DNA of 52,602 nt, taken from contig JAGWTU010000035.1 of the NCBI GenBank assembly GCA_028868825.1, forward strand, positions 1 to 52,602. The letters run 5' to 3'. This stretch comes from Burkholderiales bacterium (GTDB lineage Bacteria; Pseudomonadota; Gammaproteobacteria; Burkholderiales; Burkholderiaceae_C). Under the pieces are notes generated by a model that had not been told where the DNA came from, made no database searches, and saw only the letters and a list, made by a program, of their open reading frames with translations. Position numbers and translations under genes: made by a program. Positions 25,891 through 34,582 of this stretch are shown here, one piece after another. How positions within the stretch are numbered: the stretch's first letter is position 1; the number at the start of each line of letters is the position of its first letter.

Positions 25891-26283
25891 ATGAAACTCA
25901 AGACGATCGTCTCTGCCGCGCTGGCCCTGGCCCTGATGAACGGCGGCTGGGCCATCGCCCAGGACCGCCGCGACGACGGCGACCGCGGCCGCCCCGAATA
26001 TTCACAGCGCAGCGAGCGCCAAGATCGCGGCGGCGAGCAAAGACGCGGCGAACGCGACGCTCGCGGCAACGAGCAAGGACGTGGCGCAGGGCCCGATCAC
26101 GCATTCCGCAAGGGCGGGCGCCTGCCGCCCGCGTATCGCCAGCGCCAATACGTCGTGGACGACTGGCGCGGCCATCACCTCAGCGCACCGCCGCGCGGCT
26201 ACCACTGGGTGCAGACGGGCGGTGATTACGTGCTGGTGGCGATCGCGACCGGCGTGATCCTGCAATTGCTGCTCGCGCATTGA
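25891..26283 (+). CDS. RcnB-family periplasmic protein
   Basis: The product has 130 residues. A signal peptide (MKLKTIVSAALALALMNGGWAIAQ) is followed by a highly charged Arg/Asp/Glu/Gly stretch, then the RcnB signature: GRLPPAYRQRQYVVDDWRGH, LSAPPRGYHWVQTGGDYVLVAIATGVI (in two pieces). RcnB in E. coli is a periplasmic protein affecting nickel and cobalt efflux; this family is broad and many members lack a link to metals. It stands alone, with its own candidate promoter. No nickel exporter is nearby. Confidence 0.8.
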   Translation: MKLKTIVSAALALALMNGGWAIAQDRRDDGDRGRPEYSQRSERQDRGGEQRRGERDARGNEQGRGAGPDHAFRKGGRLPPAYRQRQYVVDDWRGHHLSAPPRGYHWVQTGGDYVLVAIATGVILQLLLAH

Positions 26284-26313
26284 GAACGCCGCGGCGCTGA
26301 CGCGCCGGCAGCC

Positions 26314-27546
26314 TCAAGCCAGCAGATCCGCCAGCGTGCGCGCGACGACCTTGGTGGCGCGCCTCAGGTCCTCGAGATCGATGTGCTCGTCGGCGCGCTT
26401 GGCGTTGCTCTCCGACACCGTGCGCGGACCGCAGCCATAGAGCACGGCCGGGATGCCGCGCTCGCAGAACAGACGGGCATCGGTGTACAGCGGCGTGCCC
26501 GAGGCCTCGATGGGCTCGCCGAACACCGCGCTGGCATGCCCGCACAGCGCCTGCACCAGCGGCTGGTTGCCGGGCAGGGGCTTGAGCGCGTTGGCCAGCA
26601 GAATCCGCCTCACGTCGACGCTGATGCCGGCCGACGCCGCCACGGCCTCGGCGATGACGCGCCGCAGCGTCGCTTCGACTTCCGCGGGGTTTTCCTCGGG
26701 AATCATGCGGCGATCGAGCTTCAGCACGACCTTGCCCGGGATGACGTTGGTGTTCGTGCCGCCCTCGATGAGGCCGACGTTCAGGTACGGATGCGTGATG
26801 CCCTGGACGCGGCTGCTGATCTGCTTGTAGAGCCGGTTCTGGTCGTACAGCGCATTCAGGATCTTCGTCGCCGCCTGCAGCGCGTCGACGCCGGTCTCGG
26901 GCACCGCCGCATGGCCCATCTTGCCGTGCACGGTGACTTCGAGCTGCAGGCAGCCGTTGTGGCCGGTGATGACCTGGTAGCTGAAGCCGGCGGCGATCAG
27001 CAGATCGGGCTGGACCAGGCCCTGGCTCAGCAGCCAGCCCGGACCGAGCTCGCCGCCGAATTCCTCGTCGTAGGTGAAATACAGCTCGACCTTGCCCGCC
27101 AGCGGCGCCTGCAGCGATTCGAGCGCGCGTGTCGCGAAGGTGTAGGTGGCGAAATCGCATTTGCTCACCGCCGCGGCGCGGCCGTAGAGCTTGCCGTTCG
27201 CCACTTCGCCGCCGTAGGGATCGTGCGACCAGCCCTCGCCGGGCGCCACCACGTCGCCGTGGGCGTTCAGGCCTATCGTTCGTCCGGCGCCGTATGGCCG
27301 CCGCACGACGAGATTGGTGATCGTTTCCAGTCCCGCGGCGCGCACCGCGGCCTCCGGCACCGCATGGCGTTCGGCAGCGAAGCCGAAGGCCTGCAACAGT
27401 TCAGCCGTGCGCTCGGCGTGCGGGCGGTTGTTGCCCGGCGGCGTGTCGGTGGGCACGCGCACCAGTTCCTGCAGGAAGCGGACTTCCTCGTCGAAATGGC
27501 GGTCGATCCAGGCATCCAGGTCGGCGTATCGGGCGTTGTTCTTCAT
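26314..27546 (-). CDS. M20-family metallohydrolase (ArgE/DapE type) in the urate operon
   Basis: The product has 410 residues. Metal-ligand and catalytic motifs of M20 are visible: LNAHGDVVAPGEGW (His and Asp), the catalytic YDEEFGGELG Glu pair, and the lid domain with VHGKMGHAAVPETG and EGGTNTNVIPG. The ATG overlaps the stop of the UraD-AllC gene (ATGA), so it is the last gene of gntR-puuE-uraD/allC-M20. Its neighbours and the lack of an allA or ureidoglycolate hydrolase gene in the window make ureidoglycolate or a related ureide a reasonable substrate, but this is inference. Deacetylation of an amino-acid derivative is the alternative. Confidence 0.78.
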   Translation of the reverse strand: MKNNARYADLDAWIDRHFDEEVRFLQELVRVPTDTPPGNNRPHAERTAELLQAFGFAAERHAVPEAAVRAAGLETITNLVVRRPYGAGRTIGLNAHGDVVAPGEGWSHDPYGGEVANGKLYGRAAAVSKCDFATYTFATRALESLQAPLAGKVELYFTYDEEFGGELGPGWLLSQGLVQPDLLIAAGFSYQVITGHNGCLQLEVTVHGKMGHAAVPETGVDALQAATKILNALYDQNRLYKQISSRVQGITHPYLNVGLIEGGTNTNVIPGKVVLKLDRRMIPEENPAEVEATLRRVIAEAVAASAGISVDVRRILLANALKPLPGNQPLVQALCGHASAVFGEPIEASGTPLYTDARLFCERGIPAVLYGCGPRTVSESNAKRADEHIDLEDLRRATKVVARTLADLLA

Positions 27547-29321
27547 GCGGGTTCCATGGCGAGTTGGTCGAGCAGGTTCTGAAAGGCCTGCACGCAGAGT
27601 TCGGCGTCGTCGTTGGTGATAGCTTCGAGCGGGTTGTGGCTGATGCCGGCATTCAGCCCGCGCACGAACAGCATCGCCTGCGGCATGATTTCATGCAGCT
27701 TCATCGCGTCGTGTCCGGCACCGCTGGGCATGCGGTGCAGCGGCAGGCCGAGCGCCGCCACGGCGCGTTCCCAGCGCGCCTGCCAGGCCGCCGCCGACGG
27801 GGCTGCGGCGGCGCGTACCGTCTCTTCGAGCTTGTGGCTCAGGCCGCGACGCTCGCAGATGCGCTCGAGCTCGGCGCGCACATCGGCGGCGCAGGCATCG
27901 CGCACCGCGTCGGTGGTGGCGCGGATGTCGAGGCTGAACAGGCAGCGACCCGGCACGACGTTGATCGAGCCGCTGGGCACCTCGAGCATGCCCACGGTGC
28001 CGACCAGATGCGGCACCGCGGCGGCGCGCTGCTCGACGAAGAGCAGCAGCTCGGCGGCCGCGGCCGCAGCGTCGCGGCGCCGGTCCATCGGCGTCGTGCC
28101 GGCGTGGCTGGCCATGCCGACGATCTCGCCGCGATAGCGCACGCTGCCGTTGATCGAGGTCACGATGCCCAGCGGCAGGTCGATCTCGCCCAGCACCGGT
28201 CCCTGCTCGATATGCACTTCGACGAAGCCGAGGTAGCGGGCGGCATCGCGAGCGAGCTTCGGGATGTCGGCTATGCACAGTCCCGCATGCACCATGGCCT
28301 CGCGCATCGAGATGCCGTCCGCATCCGTCTGGTCGAGCCAGGCGGGGTCGAAATGCCCCGTCAGGGCGCCCGATCCCAGGAAGGCCGCCGCGTAGCGTTG
28401 CCCTTCCTCCTCGGCGAAACCGACGACCTCGATGCCGTAGGGCAGGCGGCGGCCCTGGGCATGCAATTCGCGCACGCAGGCCATCGGCACGAGGATGCCG
28501 AGGCGGCCGTCGTATTTGCCGCCGTTGCGCACGGTGTCGTAATGGCTGCCGGTCAACAGGCGTTTGGCGGACCGATCGAGCCCATGGTAGACGCCGACGA
28601 CGTTGCCGACGGCGTCGATCTCGACCTCGTCGAAGCCGCAATCGGACTTCATCCAGTGCGCCAGGCGCTGGGCACAGGCGCGGTGCGCATCGGTGAGGTA
28701 GGTGACGGTCAGCTCGCCGCGCTCGGCATAGCCGGGGTCGCTGTTCGTCGACAGCCGCTCGGCCCAGTCCCACACCCGGTTGCCGAGCGCCGGCACATGG
28801 CCGAACTTGTCGTCGAGACGGATCTCGGCGATGCGATGGATGTTGCGCAGGCATTCGGCCCGCTCGAAGTCCGGGTGGTTGTGCAGGCGCCGCTCGAAGG
28901 TCGCGATGATCTCGGCCTTGGACAGGCCCAGGCCGCGCGGGCCGCGCACGGCGAGGATGAACGGGAAGCCGAAGCGCGCCGCGTAATCGGCATTGAGCCG
29001 GCGGATCTTTTCGAGTTCGGCGGGCGTGCAGTCGGTCAGCCCGGCGCGGCTCTGCTCATGCGTCGATTCGGCCGTCAGCGTGCCGCCGGCCATCGCCTTG
29101 CCGGCCAGTTCCGGGTGGGCGCGGATGAGGCCCAGCTGCTCCTCGCGGTCGGCCTCGCGCACGACGCGGGCCAGCGCCAGCTTCAGCTGCACGAGGCTGG
29201 CAAAGGGCCGCAGCCGGGCCGCGCGTTCGGCGATCCACGGCGAATGCTCGTAGGTGCCGGCCAGCCATTCGACGAACCGCGCCGCATCGGCCGCGTTGAT
29301 CTGCTCGAGGTCGAGGGTCAC
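27543..29321 (-). CDS. Fused OHCU decarboxylase (UraD) - allantoate amidohydrolase (AllC)
   Basis: The product has 592 residues from GTG 29321, four bases after the puuE stop. Residues 1-170 are the 2-oxo-4-hydroxy-4-carboxy-5-ureidoimidazoline decarboxylase, with IRAHPELAGKAM (catalytic His), STHEQSRAGL and RFGFPFILAVRG. Residues 180-592 are an allantoate amidohydrolase of the M20 family, with GSHYDTVRNGGKYDG, EEEGQRYAAAFLGS, EVHIEQGPVL and GAGHDAMKL. The fusion thus joins the step giving S-allantoin with the step that opens allantoate to ureidoglycolate, ammonia and CO2; allantoinase itself is the neighbour gene. Length equals the sum of the two families. Confidence 0.92.
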   Translation of the reverse strand: MTLDLEQINAADAARFVEWLAGTYEHSPWIAERAARLRPFASLVQLKLALARVVREADREEQLGLIRAHPELAGKAMAGGTLTAESTHEQSRAGLTDCTPAELEKIRRLNADYAARFGFPFILAVRGPRGLGLSKAEIIATFERRLHNHPDFERAECLRNIHRIAEIRLDDKFGHVPALGNRVWDWAERLSTNSDPGYAERGELTVTYLTDAHRACAQRLAHWMKSDCGFDEVEIDAVGNVVGVYHGLDRSAKRLLTGSHYDTVRNGGKYDGRLGILVPMACVRELHAQGRRLPYGIEVVGFAEEEGQRYAAAFLGSGALTGHFDPAWLDQTDADGISMREAMVHAGLCIADIPKLARDAARYLGFVEVHIEQGPVLGEIDLPLGIVTSINGSVRYRGEIVGMASHAGTTPMDRRRDAAAAAAELLLFVEQRAAAVPHLVGTVGMLEVPSGSINVVPGRCLFSLDIRATTDAVRDACAADVRAELERICERRGLSHKLEETVRAAAAPSAAAWQARWERAVAALGLPLHRMPSGAGHDAMKLHEIMPQAMLFVRGLNAGISHNPLEAITNDDAELCVQAFQNLLDQLAMEPA

Positions 29322-29325
29322 GGAT

Positions 29326-30288
29326 TCACTCCCAGACGAAGGCGGTGGCGGCATCGAAGGGGAACCGCGATTTCCAATGCCGGGCGATGTCGATGCGCCG
29401 CGTCACCCACACGCGGTCGTGGCCCTGCACATGGTCGAGGAAGCGCTGCAGCGCGCGCATCCGACCGGGCCGGCCGAGCAGCCGGCAATGCATGCCGATG
29501 CTCATCATCGAAGGGCGCTCGTCGCCTTCGGCGTAATGGACGTCGAAGGCGTCGCGCAGGTAGGCGTAGAACTCGTCGCCATGCGAATAGCCCTGCGGCA
29601 GCGCGAAGCGCATGTCGTTGGCGTCCAGCGTGTAGGGCACGACCAGATGCGGCGCCAGCGCGCCGTCGCTACGGCGCACCTGCAGCCAGAACGGCAGATC
29701 GTCGCCGTAATAGTCGCTGTCGTATTCGAAGCCGCCGAAATCGGCGACCAGGCGACGCGTGGCCGGGCTGTCGCGCCCGGTGTACCAGCCCAGCGGGCGC
29801 TCGCCGGTGAGCGCCTGCATGCATTGCATGGCCTGCGCCATGTGCTGTCGCTCGGTCGCCTCGTCGACGGCCTGGTAGTTGATCCAGCGCCAGCCGTGGC
29901 AGGCGATCTCGTGGCCCAGTTCCCGGAAGGCGGCGGTCACTTCAGGGCAACGCTGCAGCGCCATGCCGACGCCGAAGACCGTCAACGGCAGGCCGCGACG
30001 CTCGAATTCGCGCAGGATGCGCCAGACACCGACGCGCGAGCCGTATTCGTAGATCCCCTCCATGCTCAGATGGCGCTCGGCGTAGGCCGGCGGGTTGGAC
30101 ATCTCCGAGAGGAACTGCTCGCTGCCGGCATCGCCGTGCAGCACCGAGTTCTCGCCGCCTTCCTCGTAGTTCAGCACGAACTGCAGGGCCACGCGGGCGT
30201 TGCCGGGCCAGGCCGCCGCCGGCGGGTTGCGGCCGTAGCCGCGCAGGTCGCGCGGATAGCGCGGGCTCGGGTTGGATGCTTCGCTCAT
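29326..30288 (-). CDS. puuE: Allantoinase PuuE (polysaccharide-deacetylase fold)
   Basis: The product has 320 residues. Signatures of the PuuE family are YPRDLRGYGRNPP at the start, QFVLNYEEGGENSVLHGD, YEYGSRVGVWRILREF, HEIACHGWRWINYQ and GWYTGRDSPATRRLV. These are NodB-fold proteins that hydrolyse allantoin to allantoate and are unrelated to the AllB amidohydrolase. It lies 6 bp after the GntR regulator stop and 4 bp before the UraD-AllC start, so all belong to one operon. Confidence 0.93.
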   Translation of the reverse strand: MSEASNPSPRYPRDLRGYGRNPPAAAWPGNARVALQFVLNYEEGGENSVLHGDAGSEQFLSEMSNPPAYAERHLSMEGIYEYGSRVGVWRILREFERRGLPLTVFGVGMALQRCPEVTAAFRELGHEIACHGWRWINYQAVDEATERQHMAQAMQCMQALTGERPLGWYTGRDSPATRRLVADFGGFEYDSDYYGDDLPFWLQVRRSDGALAPHLVVPYTLDANDMRFALPQGYSHGDEFYAYLRDAFDVHYAEGDERPSMMSIGMHCRLLGRPGRMRALQRFLDHVQGHDRVWVTRRIDIARHWKSRFPFDAATAFVWE

Positions 30289-30294
30289 CTCGAA

Positions 30295-31020
30295 TCAGCC
30301 TTGCGGCCGCAAGGCGGCCGAGAGATCGACGGTATGCGGGTTGAGGCGCAGGTTCTGCTCGACCGCCGCGATATGGTGTTCCATCAGCCTGGCCGCCAGG
30401 CGCGGATCGCGTTTCTCGAGCGCATCGACGATCCCCACATGCTCGTCCAGCGAATGCTCGGCGGAATGCGACGACTGGTACATCAGCGCGATCAGCGAGG
30501 ACCGGCTGAGCAGATCGACGAGCAGCTGCGCCAGCACCTCGTTGCCCAGCATGCGGGCCAGCACCGCATGAAAGTCGGCCAGCAGCCGGGTCCTGCCCGT
30601 CACGTCGGTGCGTCCGACGGCGGCCGCTTCTTCGCGCAGATGGCCTCGCAGCTCGGCGATCTGACGATCGGTGATGCGGGCGCAGAGCTGACGCACGAGG
30701 GCCGCCTCGAGCATGCCGCGCACCTCGAACACCTGCCGCGCCTCCTCGACGCTGGGCATGGCGACGAAGGCGCCGCGCGCGGGCTCGAGCGTGACGAGGC
30801 GATCGCGGCTGAGCTGGTTCAGGGCCTGGCGCACGATCGTGCGCGAGACCTCGAAGATGTCGCCGAGCTTCTGCTCGGACAGTTTGGTCCCCGGCATCAG
30901 GCGGCGCTCGACGATGGCTTCGGTGATCGATGCGACGATGCGCTCGGTCGCCCCAGCAGGCGCGGGACGGCCGGCTGGGGCCGCTGGGACAACCTTGAGT
31001 GATGTTCGATGGGTCGCCAC
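30295..31020 (-). CDS. GntR-family (FadR/FCD) regulator of urate catabolism
   Basis: The product has 241 residues from GTG 31020. The winged-helix part reads ERIVASITEAIVERRLMPGTKLSEQKLGDIFEVSRTIVRQAL (seen in pieces), and the FCD effector domain follows, with the metal-type His and Asp residues in ADFHAVLARML and EHVGIVDALEKRD, ending with MEHHIAAVEQNL. It is the first gene of the puuE operon and divergent from uraH. A 12-bp palindrome AGTGTATACACT overlaps its own -10, a probable autoregulatory operator. The ligand is probably urate, allantoin or a product, which cannot be told from sequence. Confidence 0.88.
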   Translation of the reverse strand: MATHRTSLKVVPAAPAGRPAPAGATERIVASITEAIVERRLMPGTKLSEQKLGDIFEVSRTIVRQALNQLSRDRLVTLEPARGAFVAMPSVEEARQVFEVRGMLEAALVRQLCARITDRQIAELRGHLREEAAAVGRTDVTGRTRLLADFHAVLARMLGNEVLAQLLVDLLSRSSLIALMYQSSHSAEHSLDEHVGIVDALEKRDPRLAARLMEHHIAAVEQNLRLNPHTVDLSAALRPQG

Positions 31021-31057
31021 GATTTTTCGACTGATCGGGGTGGATGGCAGGCCCCAT

Positions 31058-31085
31058 AGTGTATACACTTCCAGACCGAGTTCAA
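31058..31085 (-). promoter_or_regulatory. Candidate promoter of the gntR-puuE operon with overlapping GntR operator
   Basis: On the minus strand TTGAAC starts at 31085 and TACACT ends at 31058, with a 16 bp spacer. The -10 box is half of the perfect palindrome AGTGTATACACT at 31058-31069, so repressor binding there would block this promoter. The symmetric half gives a second TACACT on the plus strand, facing uraH. Confidence 0.6.
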
Positions 31086-31164
31086 GTGATTTCAACGGCC
31101 CGTCGCAGCGTCCGGCCGGGGTCACGACGCTCGCCCTGTGCCACACCATCGCCGAAGGAATTCC

Positions 31165-31521
31165 ATGGGACACCTCAGCACGCATGTACTCGACACCATG
31201 AACGGCTGCCCCGCGGCCGGCATGCACGTTCAACTGCAGCGCCTGGACGGCGCGCAGGCGACGACGCTCAAGACCTTCGTCTTGAACGCCGACGGCCGCA
31301 ACGACGCTGGCGCCCTGCTCGATGCGCAAACCATGGCGGCGGGCCGCTACCGCCTCCTGTTCTCGGTGGCGCCCTACTTCCGCGCCCTGGGCGTGAAGCT
31401 GCCCGAGCCGGCCTTCATCGATGACGTGCCGATCGATTTCGGCATCGCCGATGTCGGCGCGCGCTACCACGTGCCGCTGCTGGTCTCGCCCTGGGCCTAT
31501 TCGACCTACCGGGGTTCCTGA
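31165..31521 (+). CDS. uraH: 5-hydroxyisourate hydrolase (transthyretin-like)
   Basis: The product has 118 residues. MGHLSTHVLDTMNGCPAAGM is the family N-terminus with the active-site His in LSTHVLD, and the C-terminus YHVPLLVSPWAYSTYRGS carries the YRGS signature that separates HIU hydrolases from transthyretin. It converts 5-hydroxyisourate, the product of urate hydroxylation, to OHCU. A GAAGGA ribosome site lies about 6 bp upstream. It is divergent from the GntR operon, and 231 bp separate it from puuD on the same strand. Confidence 0.94.
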   Translation: MGHLSTHVLDTMNGCPAAGMHVQLQRLDGAQATTLKTFVLNADGRNDAGALLDAQTMAAGRYRLLFSVAPYFRALGVKLPEPAFIDDVPIDFGIADVGARYHVPLLVSPWAYSTYRGS

Positions 31522-31596
31522 TCCGCGCTCGAGCGCCGCGGGACGCTTGCCATGCGAGGATCCGACCTGAGTTCCAGCAAAGGGTTAATCCTGATG

Positions 31597-31624
31597 TTGT
31601 TTTGAATACAGGATTGCATACACT
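31597..31624 (+). promoter_or_regulatory. Candidate puuD promoter with GntR-type half sites
   Basis: TTGTTT at 31597-31602 and TACACT at 31619-31624 have a 16 bp spacer. ATTGCATACACT at 31613-31624 matches the palindrome at 31058-31069 in 10 of 12 positions, and TGAATACA (31603-31610) and TGCATACA (31615-31622) are 12 bp apart. The promoter lies 128 bp before the puuD start. Confidence 0.5.
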
Positions 31625-31752
31625 TTCGACACGTCGCCGCGGAGCTCCGCAGTGCGTGGACCAGGCCACAGCGGGTTTGCGACGGATGATTCTCACAGAG
31701 CCCGCCGTGGTGAGAGGAAAGTGAACCCGATCCGGTTCTCTTTCCCGACCCT

Positions 31753-32961
31753 ATGGAGATTTCCGTGGACGCATACCTGCTCGACTCGGTGAACATGCTG
31801 CTGCGCTGGGCGCACATCATCACCGGCATCGCCTGGATCGGCGCTTCGTTCTATTTCGTCTCGCTCGACAACAGCCTGACGCCGCCGAAGTCGCCATCGG
31901 ACGCCGACAAGGGCGTCGGCGGCGAACAGTGGGGCGTGCACGGCGGCGGCTTCTACCACCATCAGAAATATCCGGTCTCGCCGGGCTACGTCCCCGAGCA
32001 GCTGCATTGGTCGATGTGGGAGAGCTATTCCACCTGGCTCACCGGTTTCGCGCTCTTCACGGTGCTCTATCTGTTCAACGCGAGCACCTTCCTCATCGAC
32101 AAGACGCTGTTCGACTGGACGCCCACCGCCGCGATCGCGACCGCGCTGGCCTTCTTCGTCGTCTTCTGGGTGCTCTACGACCTGATCTGCCGCACGCTGG
32201 GTCGCGGCCCCAAAGGCGATCGGGTGGTCGGCGCCTGCGTGTTCGTGCTGATCGTCATCGCCTCGTGGCTGTCCTGCCATCTGTTCGCCGGCCGCGCCGC
32301 CTTCCTGCTCGTCGGCGCCATGGTCGCCACGACGATGAGCGGCAACGTGTTCTTCTGGATCATCCCCGGCCAGCGCAAATGCGTGGCTGCGATCAAGGCC
32401 GGGCAGCCGGTCGACCCCCGGCATGGCCAGCGCGGCAAGCAGCGCAGCGTCCACAACACCTTCTTCACGCTGCCGGTGCTGTTCGCGATGATGAGCAACC
32501 ATTACGGCTTCACCTATGGCGCCCAGCACAACTGGGTGGTGCTGGTGGCGATCATGACGGCCGGTGCGCTGATACGGCTGTCCTTCGCGCTGCGCCACAA
32601 GGCGCTGGCCTACGGCCAGCCCGTGCCCTGGCATTACGCCGGCCTGGGGACGGTGCTGCTGATCGCCACGCTCTGGGCCATCCGCCCGGCGCCGCAACCG
32701 ACGTCGGTGGCGACGGCACCGGTCCGCTTCATCGACGTCCAGGCCGTCGTCGCCCAGCGCTGCGTGCTCTGCCATGGCCCGACGCTGCAGAGCAAGAACC
32801 TGCGCTTCGACGCGCCCGAGGAAATCATCAAGCACGCCCAGGCCATCTACCAGCAGGTCGTGGTGCTGAGGAACATGCCGATGAACAACGCCACGCACAT
32901 CAGCGATGAAGAACGCGCCCTGATCAAGCGCTGGTTCGAAGCAGGCGCCCCGCCGAAGTAA
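31753..32961 (+). CDS. puuD: Membrane urate hydroxylase PuuD with C-terminal cytochrome c domain
   Basis: The product has 402 residues. The N-terminal 300 residues form about eight or nine membrane helices with LLRWAHIITGIAWIGASFYF and HHQKYPVSPGYVP, known from PuuD of proteobacteria. The C-terminal domain carries a heme c site, CVLCH (Cys337, Cys340, His341), followed by NMPMNNATHI, which offers the axial Met. It oxidises urate to 5-hydroxyisourate and passes electrons to the respiratory chain instead of making hydrogen peroxide. No uricase is present in the window, so this is the entry enzyme. It leads a two-gene run with the NCS2 permease. Confidence 0.93.
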   Translation: MEISVDAYLLDSVNMLLRWAHIITGIAWIGASFYFVSLDNSLTPPKSPSDADKGVGGEQWGVHGGGFYHHQKYPVSPGYVPEQLHWSMWESYSTWLTGFALFTVLYLFNASTFLIDKTLFDWTPTAAIATALAFFVVFWVLYDLICRTLGRGPKGDRVVGACVFVLIVIASWLSCHLFAGRAAFLLVGAMVATTMSGNVFFWIIPGQRKCVAAIKAGQPVDPRHGQRGKQRSVHNTFFTLPVLFAMMSNHYGFTYGAQHNWVVLVAIMTAGALIRLSFALRHKALAYGQPVPWHYAGLGTVLLIATLWAIRPAPQPTSVATAPVRFIDVQAVVAQRCVLCHGPTLQSKNLRFDAPEEIIKHAQAIYQQVVVLRNMPMNNATHISDEERALIKRWFEAGAPPK

Positions 32962-33022
32962 ATCAGACATCGAGTCGACTCGATGCGCTCCCCCCGATTG
33001 AACGCCCTGTCAGGAGACAACC

Positions 33023-34528
33023 ATGACACACCCCGCCGTTGACCCCGTGGACGAGAGATTGCCGAACGGCCGACTGGTGGCCCTCGGACTGCAGCATGTG
33101 CTGGTGATGTACGCGGGCGCGATCGCCGTGCCGCTGATCGTCGGCCGCGCCTTGAAGCTGGCGCCCGAGCAGGTCGCCATGCTGATCTCGGCCGACCTGT
33201 TCACCTGCGGCATCGTGACGCTGATCCAGTCCTTCGGCGCCGGCCGCTGGTTCGGCATCAAGTTGCCGGTGATGATGGGCGTGACCTTCGCCGCCGTCGG
33301 ACCGATGGTGGCCATCGCCACCGGCATGCCGGGCATCGATGGCGCGCGGGCGATCTTCGGGGCGGGCATCGGCGCCGGCTGCCTCGCGATCCTGATGGCA
33401 CCGCTGATGAGCCGCCTGCTGCGCTTCTTTCCGCCCGTCGTCACCGGCACCATCATCGCCATCATCGGCATCAGCCTGATGCGCGTCGGCGTGGGCTGGG
33501 CCACCGGCGGCCCGGCGTTCCTGGCGCAGAACGTCGACACGACCAAGCTCGTCGCGATGGTCGACAGCGCCAGGGCCGTGCAGGCCGCGGCCGCCGCATC
33601 GGCCACGGCCCCCGGCATCGCCGCGCCGGCCATCAAGCTCGCCGGCCCGATCCCGATGGTCGACAACCCGGCCTACGGCGCCCTGGACCACCTCGCCGTG
33701 GCGGCCGCCGTGCTGGTCTTCATCCTGCTCCTCGTGAAATACGGCAAGGGTTTCCTCGCCAACATCTCGGTGCTGCTGGGCATCGTCGCGGGATGCGCCG
33801 TGTCCATCGCGATGGGCCAGATGAACTTCGACAAGGTCGGCAAGGCGCCCTGGTTCGACGTCGTGACGCCGTTCGCCTTCGGCATGCCGACCTTCGACAT
33901 CGTGATGGTGCTCACCTTCACGATCGTGATGATCGTCGTGATGATCGAATCGACCGGGATGTTCCTGGCGCTGTCGGACATCACGGGCCGGAAGATCGGG
34001 CAGCGCGAACTGGCCGCGGGCCTGCGTGTCGACGGCCTCGGCACCGTGATCGGCGGCGTGCTCAACACCTTCCCGCACACCAGCTTCTCGCAGAACGTGG
34101 GGCTGGTCGCCGTGACGGGCGTGAAGAGCCGCTGGGTCTGCATCGTCGGCGGCGGCATCATGATCGTGCTCGGCCTGCTGCCGAAGATGGCGGCCCTCAT
34201 CGAAGCCATTCCGCAATTCGTGCTCGGCGGCGCCGGCCTGGTCATGTTCGGCATGGTGGCCGCGACGGGCATCCGCATCCTGTCGACGGTGGACTACAAA
34301 AACAACCGCTACAACCTGTACATCGTCGCGCTCGCCATCGGCTTCGGGCTGATTCCGCTGGTCGCCCCGCGCTGGATGCAGCAGATGGCGCATGGCCTGC
34401 ACCCGCTGCTGGAGTCCGGCATCCTGCTTACTTCGATCTCGGCGGTGGCGTTGAACCTGTTCTTCAACGGCGCCAAGGGTGAAGCGAGCGATGCGCTCGC
34501 CGCACCGCAGGTCGCGCAGGCGCATTGA
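33023..34528 (+). CDS. NCS2-family nucleobase:cation symporter, probable urate/xanthine permease
   Basis: The product has 501 residues with about 12-14 membrane segments. LGLQHVLVMYAGAIAVPLIVG is the family start, GTIIAIIGISLMRVGVGWATGG lies mid-protein, and NTFPHTSFSQNVGLVAVTGVKSRWV (in two pieces) is the NCS2 signature region. A long loop rich in Ala (SARAVQAAAAASATAPG) is inserted between helices. A strong AGGAG ribosome site is at 33011-33016. Its position after puuD, with uraH upstream, makes urate or xanthine the probable cargo. Confidence 0.9.
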   Translation: MTHPAVDPVDERLPNGRLVALGLQHVLVMYAGAIAVPLIVGRALKLAPEQVAMLISADLFTCGIVTLIQSFGAGRWFGIKLPVMMGVTFAAVGPMVAIATGMPGIDGARAIFGAGIGAGCLAILMAPLMSRLLRFFPPVVTGTIIAIIGISLMRVGVGWATGGPAFLAQNVDTTKLVAMVDSARAVQAAAAASATAPGIAAPAIKLAGPIPMVDNPAYGALDHLAVAAAVLVFILLLVKYGKGFLANISVLLGIVAGCAVSIAMGQMNFDKVGKAPWFDVVTPFAFGMPTFDIVMVLTFTIVMIVVMIESTGMFLALSDITGRKIGQRELAAGLRVDGLGTVIGGVLNTFPHTSFSQNVGLVAVTGVKSRWVCIVGGGIMIVLGLLPKMAALIEAIPQFVLGGAGLVMFGMVAATGIRILSTVDYKNNRYNLYIVALAIGFGLIPLVAPRWMQQMAHGLHPLLESGILLTSISAVALNLFFNGAKGEASDALAAPQVAQAH

Positions 34529-34582
34529 CGGCGATGCGGGTGGCGATGTGCGTGGCGATCGCCATCGCCCCTTGCGGAAGGC

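Noticed and set aside
34542..34569. Terminator between the NCS2 and LysR genes (GGCGATG...CATCGCC)
   Set aside because: The arms pair but the stem is short, a second internal palindrome competes, and there is no T-tract.
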